In this document: positions 5,441-9,358 of the stretch, piece by piece | Layout of the letters: each line of letters begins with the position of its first letter | Numbering within the stretch: position 1 is the stretch's first letter | Source of the DNA: Clostridiales bacterium | GTDB taxonomy: Bacteria > Bacillota > Clostridia > Christensenellales > Aristaeellaceae | Assembly (NCBI GenBank): GCA_004555535.1 | Contig: SFHU01000112.1 | Location: forward strand, 1-9,358 | Direction of reading: 5' to 3' | DNA: 9,358 nt | Position numbers and translations under genes: made by a program | The notes under the pieces: model-generated | Database searches by the model: none | The model's input: the letters and a program-made list of their open reading frames with translations, nothing else | What the model was told of the DNA's origin: nothing

Positions 5441-7707
5441 GCCTGCATCAGCCTTTCCGTCAGCAGCAGCGCGGTCTGCTTCCCGCGCTCGCCCACCTCA
5501 GCCATCGGCCCCACGCAGGACGGACAGCCCGCCTCACAGCCGCAGCGCGCGATGAGGTCGTGAACATCCGAAAAGATCAGGCTGCGCATGCCGTAAACGC
5601 GCTCGCTCAGCCCGATGCCGCCGGCGTAATTGTCAAAGACGATGATCGTCGGCAGCTTGGTAAATGGATCGCGCACCCTGTACTGCACACAGATATCGCC
5701 CGGCGAGCACATCAGATACAGCGGGATGATCTGTCTCATCGCGTTGGCGATGCCCAGCATGCCGCCCTGGAGATCATCCATCGAGAGCCCGCCCGTGATG
5801 CGCTCGTCCAGCGCCCACCAGCAGGCGTTCGTCGGCATTTCCAGCTCCGGCAGATCCACGGGGCCGAAGCCGAGCGTCTCCTGGGTATCGAGCTTGAATT
5901 TCTTGAACATCGTCACCAGCCAGGTGACGACGACCTCGCCATAGGCGAGCGACCCGCCGCCAAGCGGCTGCTCCTTGAGCACGTCGATGACCTTGATGCT
6001 CGTGTTGAGGTCGGCATCCGTATAGTAGTCGACGTCGACGCTGCGGACGTAGGCCTTCTTCTCCGTGAAATCCAGCTTTTCAACCTGGTACTGCTGGCCC
6101 TCGTGCATGTAAATCGCATGCTCGTGAAGGAGCATGGGCACCGTATAGCGGTCCATCTCACCGATGACGACGCGGTGCTCGGGCCGTGTGATGTCGATGA
6201 TCAGGAAGTTTTCGCTCGTCACGGAGCGCAGCGACAGGTCGGCAGCCGGGAATTCCTCGGCCATCCAGTAATACCGGTTTCCCGTCAGATGCAGAATCTG
6301 CTCCTCGCAGAGATAGTCGAGCAGCTCCTTCGTCGAGACGCCCGGCGCATACGTCTCCCCCTCCTCGAAGGGCAGCTCATAGGCCGCGCACTTGACATGG
6401 CCCATCAGCACATAGAGGTTGTCCGGATGGACGAGCGCATTTTCCGGGGAGTGGCCAAAGAAGTAGTCCGGATGGGAGACGATGTACTGGTCAAGCGCCG
6501 AGGAAGAGGCGACCAGCACGGTCAGCGAAGAATTCTTCCGCCGCCCGGCGCGTCCGGCCTCCTGCCATGTGCTCGCGATGGAGCCGGGATAGCCGCACAG
6601 GACGCAGGCATCAAGCTGGCCGATGTCGATGCCCAACTCGAGCGCGTTGGTCGAGACGACGGCGCGGATCTCGCCCCTGCGCAGCCCCTGCTCGATCTCA
6701 CGGCGCAGCGTGGGCAGATAGCCGCCCCGATAGCCGCGCACGCGGCCTGCATTCCCCAGCGGATCGCGGACGCGCTCCTTGAGCCGGCGCGTCAGCACCT
6801 CGACGGTCAGCCGGGACTTGCCGAAGACGATCGTGGAGATGTCGTTGTCCACCAGCATGGAGGCGATGCGCAGCGTCTCCTGCAGGACGGATTTGCGGAT
6901 GCCGAGCTGACGGTTGACGATGGGCGGATTGTAGAAGACGACGTGCTTTTCCCCGCTGGCCGCGCCGCTGTGGTCGACCAGCTCCACAGGCCGGCCGATG
7001 AGCGTTCGGGCCAGCTCGCCGGGGTTGGCGATCGTCGCCGAGCAGCAGATGAACTGCGGGTTGGAGCCGTAGAACCGGCAAAGGCGCATCAGCCGCCGTA
7101 GCACGTTAGCCAGGTTGGAGCCGAACACGCCGCGGTAGGCGTGGATTTCGTCGATGACGATGTAGCGCAGGTTTTCAAAGAGCTTGACCCATTTCGTGTG
7201 ATGCGGCAGGATGCCGGAGTGCAGCATGTCCGGGTTGGTGACGACGATGTGCCCCGCCTGGCGGACGGCGCGCCTTGCGGCAGCGGGCGTGTCACCGTCA
7301 TAGGTGTAGGTTTTAACGTCGACGCCCATTGCCTCGATCAGCTCATAGAGCTCCGACACCTGATCCGCGGAGAGCGCCTTGGTCGGGAACAGATACAGCG
7401 CCCGCGCATCCGGATTCTTGAGGATGCTGTCGAGCACAGGCAGGTTGTAGCACATCGTCTTGCCCGAGGCTGTTGGCGTCACGACGCAGACGTCCTTGCC
7501 ACGAGCCGCCAGGTCGATGGCCTGCCGCTGATGGCTGTAGAGGCGATGCACGCCCCGCCCCGCGAGCACGGGCGCGATGCGCGGATCGAGAAAGTCGGGA
7601 AAATCGGCGTATTCCGCGTCCCGGGCCGGGATGGTCTCCCAGTGCGTGACGTTTTCCATAAAGGCAGGCGTTCCCTTCAGCCTGTCGACGAGCTGTGGCA
7701 GATTCAC
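5437..7707 (-). CDS. mrfA: MrfA (YprA) DExH-box DNA helicase with C-terminal Zn-binding MZB/DUF1998 domain
   Basis: A 756-residue superfamily 2 helicase (B. subtilis YprA about 749). Helicase motifs in order: Q-type motif LYSHQRQAI (Q60), Walker A TPTASGKT (77-84), FPTKALSADQ, Walker B IDEIHA (D186-E-I-H189), SAT (223-225), TNALELGID (353-361) and QEAGRAGRR (382-390). The C-terminal domain ends in a four-cysteine cluster, C722-x-C724-x3-C728-x2-C731, the expected metal site of the MZB domain that is needed for MrfA function in B. subtilis. Known role: 3'-5' ATP-dependent translocation/unwinding in mitomycin C lesion repair together with MrfB. The start is taken as GTG at 7707: AGGAG lies eight bases upstream, the start overlaps the preceding stop (GTGA), and the resulting MNLPQLVDRL fits the family length. 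The frame is open up to 7776, but those residues lie within the upstream gene. It overlaps mrfB by four bases. Confidence 0.95.
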   Translation of the reverse strand: MNLPQLVDRLKGTPAFMENVTHWETIPARDAEYADFPDFLDPRIAPVLAGRGVHRLYSHQRQAIDLAARGKDVCVVTPTASGKTMCYNLPVLDSILKNPDARALYLFPTKALSADQVSELYELIEAMGVDVKTYTYDGDTPAAARRAVRQAGHIVVTNPDMLHSGILPHHTKWVKLFENLRYIVIDEIHAYRGVFGSNLANVLRRLMRLCRFYGSNPQFICCSATIANPGELARTLIGRPVELVDHSGAASGEKHVVFYNPPIVNRQLGIRKSVLQETLRIASMLVDNDISTIVFGKSRLTVEVLTRRLKERVRDPLGNAGRVRGYRGGYLPTLRREIEQGLRRGEIRAVVSTNALELGIDIGQLDACVLCGYPGSIASTWQEAGRAGRRKNSSLTVLVASSSALDQYIVSHPDYFFGHSPENALVHPDNLYVLMGHVKCAAYELPFEEGETYAPGVSTKELLDYLCEEQILHLTGNRYYWMAEEFPAADLSLRSVTSENFLIIDITRPEHRVVIGEMDRYTVPMLLHEHAIYMHEGQQYQVEKLDFTEKKAYVRSVDVDYYTDADLNTSIKVIDVLKEQPLGGGSLAYGEVVVTWLVTMFKKFKLDTQETLGFGPVDLPELEMPTNACWWALDERITGGLSMDDLQGGMLGIANAMRQIIPLYLMCSPGDICVQYRVRDPFTKLPTIIVFDNYAGGIGLSERVYGMRSLIFSDVHDLIARCGCEAGCPSCVGPMAEVGERGKQTALLLTERLMQA

Positions 7708-9263
7708 GTTCCTTCCTCCTCCCGGGCATCTTGCAGAATAGTCAAAGTCCGAATGCGCGCGAGTGCAAGCGCGCACAGGGACATATATGTCGCAATGAGA
7801 ATAGGCTGCGTCACATTAAGCAGCATGATCAAAGAATAGGCGGCCATCGAGACAAACAGGCTCATCAGCAACGGATCGCTGCCCATGTGCCTAAGCACGG
7901 TCACCACGGTGACCAGATAGAACGCGACAAACGCAGCAGCGCCCAGGATGCCGCAGTTCAGCAGAAACTGAAGCGGCTGGCAGTGCGCGTCGTTGTATAC
8001 GCCGTCGGAGAGCATGGCCGGATTGTCAAAATAGGGCCGCATCGCGGCGAGCGCCTGATCCAGCCCGCGGCCAATGAGCTTCTCCTTCGGGCTGTAATCG
8101 GCAAAGGCCCGAAGGGCGCGGGTGTAGACAAAGCCGCGACGCGAGCCCCAGGAATCATCAAAGCGCAGGATATCCGAAAGCGCGCCCAGCTCGCGCTGTG
8201 GCTCGGCATGTGTAAAGAAGAGGATCGCCGCAAGCAGCAAAGCGGCCGCGAGCGCCGCCAGCGCACAGCCCAGGATCATCAAGCGCCGCCTGCCCGGCGC
8301 CCGTCCACCCCTTCGGCCCATCAGCAGGGCAGCCCCGCCGGCCAGCGCCAGCACAAGCGAGAGCACAAGGGTCAGCGGACTTTCGCTCAAAAAACGGGCC
8401 AGTCCCGTAAATGCGGGATGAAACGGGCTGTCGGCGAGCAGAATTCCGGCCAGAGGCAGCGCCAGCGTGCATATGGCCCAGAGCAGCAGCACCCGCGCCA
8501 TCTGCGCAAGGCTGTCCCCGGAGAGGAGCAGCAGCACAAAGAAGACCAGGTGCACGCCGAGCGCCGCGCAGTCCGTCCTCGAGACGGCGGCGCCCAGCGC
8601 GACGACCGCCGAACACAGCGCCCCTGCCGCGCATTCCGCGGGCCTTTGCCCGAAGACAAAGCGCGCCGCGCAAACCGGCAGCAGCAACACCAGGTAGGTC
8701 CCGAAGAAATCGAAGTTGCCGATCGTCGACAGGAAGATCTGCTCCTGCCCCGCCCGGATGCGCGTATAGAACCCGAGGGGATCCATACCCATCGCGTTGA
8801 CCACGCCCAGCGCCGCGCAGAGCGTCGCGCTCACGATCATCAGCCACGTCAGAAGCTTCATGCGGCGCAGGCCGAACCCCATGACATAGAACGCCGCGCC
8901 GCAGCTGAGCAAAAACCACAGGCCGCAGTACCGGCCGTCGCTGCCATCCAGGGTCGAGGGCGCAAAGCCCGCGCCGGCGCAGGACACCGTGCAGACGAGC
9001 AGCAGCAGCGCCATCGCGGCCGCCGGCGCGTCGGCCCCACCGCAACGCCGCAGACATCCGCCCCGCAGCGCGCCTGCGAGCAGATACAGCATGGCCAGCG
9101 GCGGCGCGAGGGTGATGACCACCCTGACCTTGATACGGTTGATGTCAAAGAAGGCGTCGTGAAAGATCAGCGGCAGGGCGACGAGCATCAGCACGGCGCA
9201 AAGGAAGGCCATCCCCTCAGGAAGCATATCCCGCAGAGCCGCTCGCCTGTTTCCCTTTTCCAT
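7704..9263 (-). CDS. O-antigen ligase/polymerase-like (Wzy/WaaL family) polytopic membrane protein
   Basis: A 519-residue integral membrane protein with roughly 12-14 hydrophobic segments and a large hydrophilic loop at about 351-432. Family features are TIGNFDFFGTYLVLLLP (180-196), resembling the GNxNFxGxYLALLLP segment of this family. The loop contains SRRGFVYTRALRAF (R376), IGRGLDQA and DAHCQPLQFLLNCGILG (H427), like the Arg and His positions important in WaaL/Wzy enzymes. Such proteins join or polymerise lipid-linked glycans at the outer face of the membrane; in a Firmicute the substrate could be a capsular, teichuronic or spore-surface polymer, and the sequence does not say which. ATG at 9263 has AGGGGG eight bases upstream. 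It is the first gene of the operon, behind a sigma-A-like promoter, and its stop overlaps the mrfA GTG by four bases. The exact polymer and the ligase-versus-polymerase role are unresolved. Confidence 0.85.
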   Translation of the reverse strand: MEKGNRRAALRDMLPEGMAFLCAVLMLVALPLIFHDAFFDINRIKVRVVITLAPPLAMLYLLAGALRGGCLRRCGGADAPAAAMALLLLVCTVSCAGAGFAPSTLDGSDGRYCGLWFLLSCGAAFYVMGFGLRRMKLLTWLMIVSATLCAALGVVNAMGMDPLGFYTRIRAGQEQIFLSTIGNFDFFGTYLVLLLPVCAARFVFGQRPAECAAGALCSAVVALGAAVSRTDCAALGVHLVFFVLLLLSGDSLAQMARVLLLWAICTLALPLAGILLADSPFHPAFTGLARFLSESPLTLVLSLVLALAGGAALLMGRRGGRAPGRRRLMILGCALAALAAALLLAAILFFTHAEPQRELGALSDILRFDDSWGSRRGFVYTRALRAFADYSPKEKLIGRGLDQALAAMRPYFDNPAMLSDGVYNDAHCQPLQFLLNCGILGAAAFVAFYLVTVVTVLRHMGSDPLLMSLFVSMAAYSLIMLLNVTQPILIATYMSLCALALARIRTLTILQDAREEEGT

Positions 9264-9297
9264 ATCCGTCTGCCCCCTTCCGCCTACATACCCTTCT

Positions 9298-9326
9298 ATT
9301 GTAAATCATCCCCCTCCTCTGTGCAA
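9298..9326 (-). promoter_or_regulatory. Sigma-A-like promoter of the ligase-mrfA-mrfB-TPR operon
   Basis: On the minus strand TACAAT (9303-9298, five of six consensus bases) is preceded at exactly 17 bases by TTGCAC (9326-9321, matching the TTG of TTGACA). The region around the -10 is AT-rich against a GC-rich background. Transcription would begin near 9291, about 28 bases before the ATG at 9263. No LexA-type SOS box (CGAAC-N4-GTTCG) was seen, which agrees with the B. subtilis mrfAB pathway not being an SOS function. Confidence 0.6.
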
Positions 9327-9329
9327 GCG

Positions 9330-9355
9330 AAAAGCGGGCGAATTCGCCCGCTTTT
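9330..9355. terminator. Intrinsic terminator upstream of the operon (26-bp perfect palindrome)
   Basis: AAAAGCGGGCG (9330-9340), AATT, CGCCCGCTTTT (9345-9355) form an 11-bp stem with a 4-base loop and a short T tail on either strand. No plus-strand gene ends here, so it probably ends a minus-strand gene lying beyond base 9358. It starts four bases behind the -35 element and would insulate the operon from upstream transcription. Confidence 0.75.
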
Positions 9356-9358
9356 GCG

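Noticed and set aside
4265..7101. Long plus-strand open frames (4265-5563 and 5353-7101) opposite mrfB and mrfA.
   Set aside because: They are antisense shadows of well-supported genes, overlap each other, and have compositionally biased translations without family motifs.
7780..7791. A 12-bp perfect palindrome, GACATATATGTC, about 75 bases upstream of the mrfA start.
   Set aside because: It is inside the ligase coding sequence, and one or two perfect 12-bp palindromes are expected by chance in a window this size. No promoter was found beside it.
7708..7800. A possible internal promoter for mrfA in the 3' end of the ligase gene.
   Set aside because: TTGCAC occurs here, but no acceptable -10 element lies at a suitable distance; the GTGA overlap and strong Shine-Dalgarno explain mrfA translation from the longer transcript.
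1..9358. A search by eye for CRISPR arrays, tRNA genes, insertion sequences, attachment sites or long direct repeats.
   Set aside because: None were seen. Genes are tightly packed with uniform composition, and the only clear long inverted repeats are the two terminators.

Overview
This window looks like chromosomal DNA from a GC-rich, endospore-forming Firmicute, most likely a high-GC member of the Clostridia. The main evidence is the start of a spoIIA operon (spoIIAA, spoIIAB, sigF), whose products closely resemble those of Bacillus subtilis. The neighbouring mrfA/mrfB (yprA/yprB) pair is also typical of Firmicutes. The lineage is inferred from gene content and base composition (by eye about 60% GC, not counted). 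Nothing suggests a plasmid, phage or insertion sequence.

Left part (1-999, minus strand): the anti-anti-sigma factor SpoIIAA, the anti-sigma kinase SpoIIAB and the first 85 codons of sigma-F, which runs off the left edge. Each gene overlaps the next by four bases (ATGA). They form the partner-switching module that switches on forespore transcription.

Divergent region (1000-1140): 141 bases lie between spoIIAA and a plus-strand class A penicillin-binding protein gene (1141-3504). The region carries a sigma-A-like promoter candidate towards spoIIAA. Towards the PBP gene it carries a sequence close to the sigma-F consensus (GCATA, 15 bases, GGGAAGAACA). If real, the PBP would be a forespore peptidoglycan synthase controlled by the sigma factor encoded next door.

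Right part (9263 down to 3570, minus strand): four genes in one apparent operon, each overlapping the next by four bases: an O-antigen ligase/polymerase-like membrane protein, the DExH helicase MrfA, the DEDDh exonuclease MrfB and a TPR-repeat protein. A sigma-A-like promoter precedes the first gene, a strong intrinsic terminator follows the last, and another terminator just upstream insulates the operon. MrfA and MrfB are the known B. subtilis mitomycin-lesion repair pair. The tightly coupled TPR gene is a candidate extra component, and the membrane enzyme at the head is an unexpected partner.

No tRNA, rRNA, CRISPR array or mobile element was seen, and no stretch longer than about 150 bases lacks a gene.
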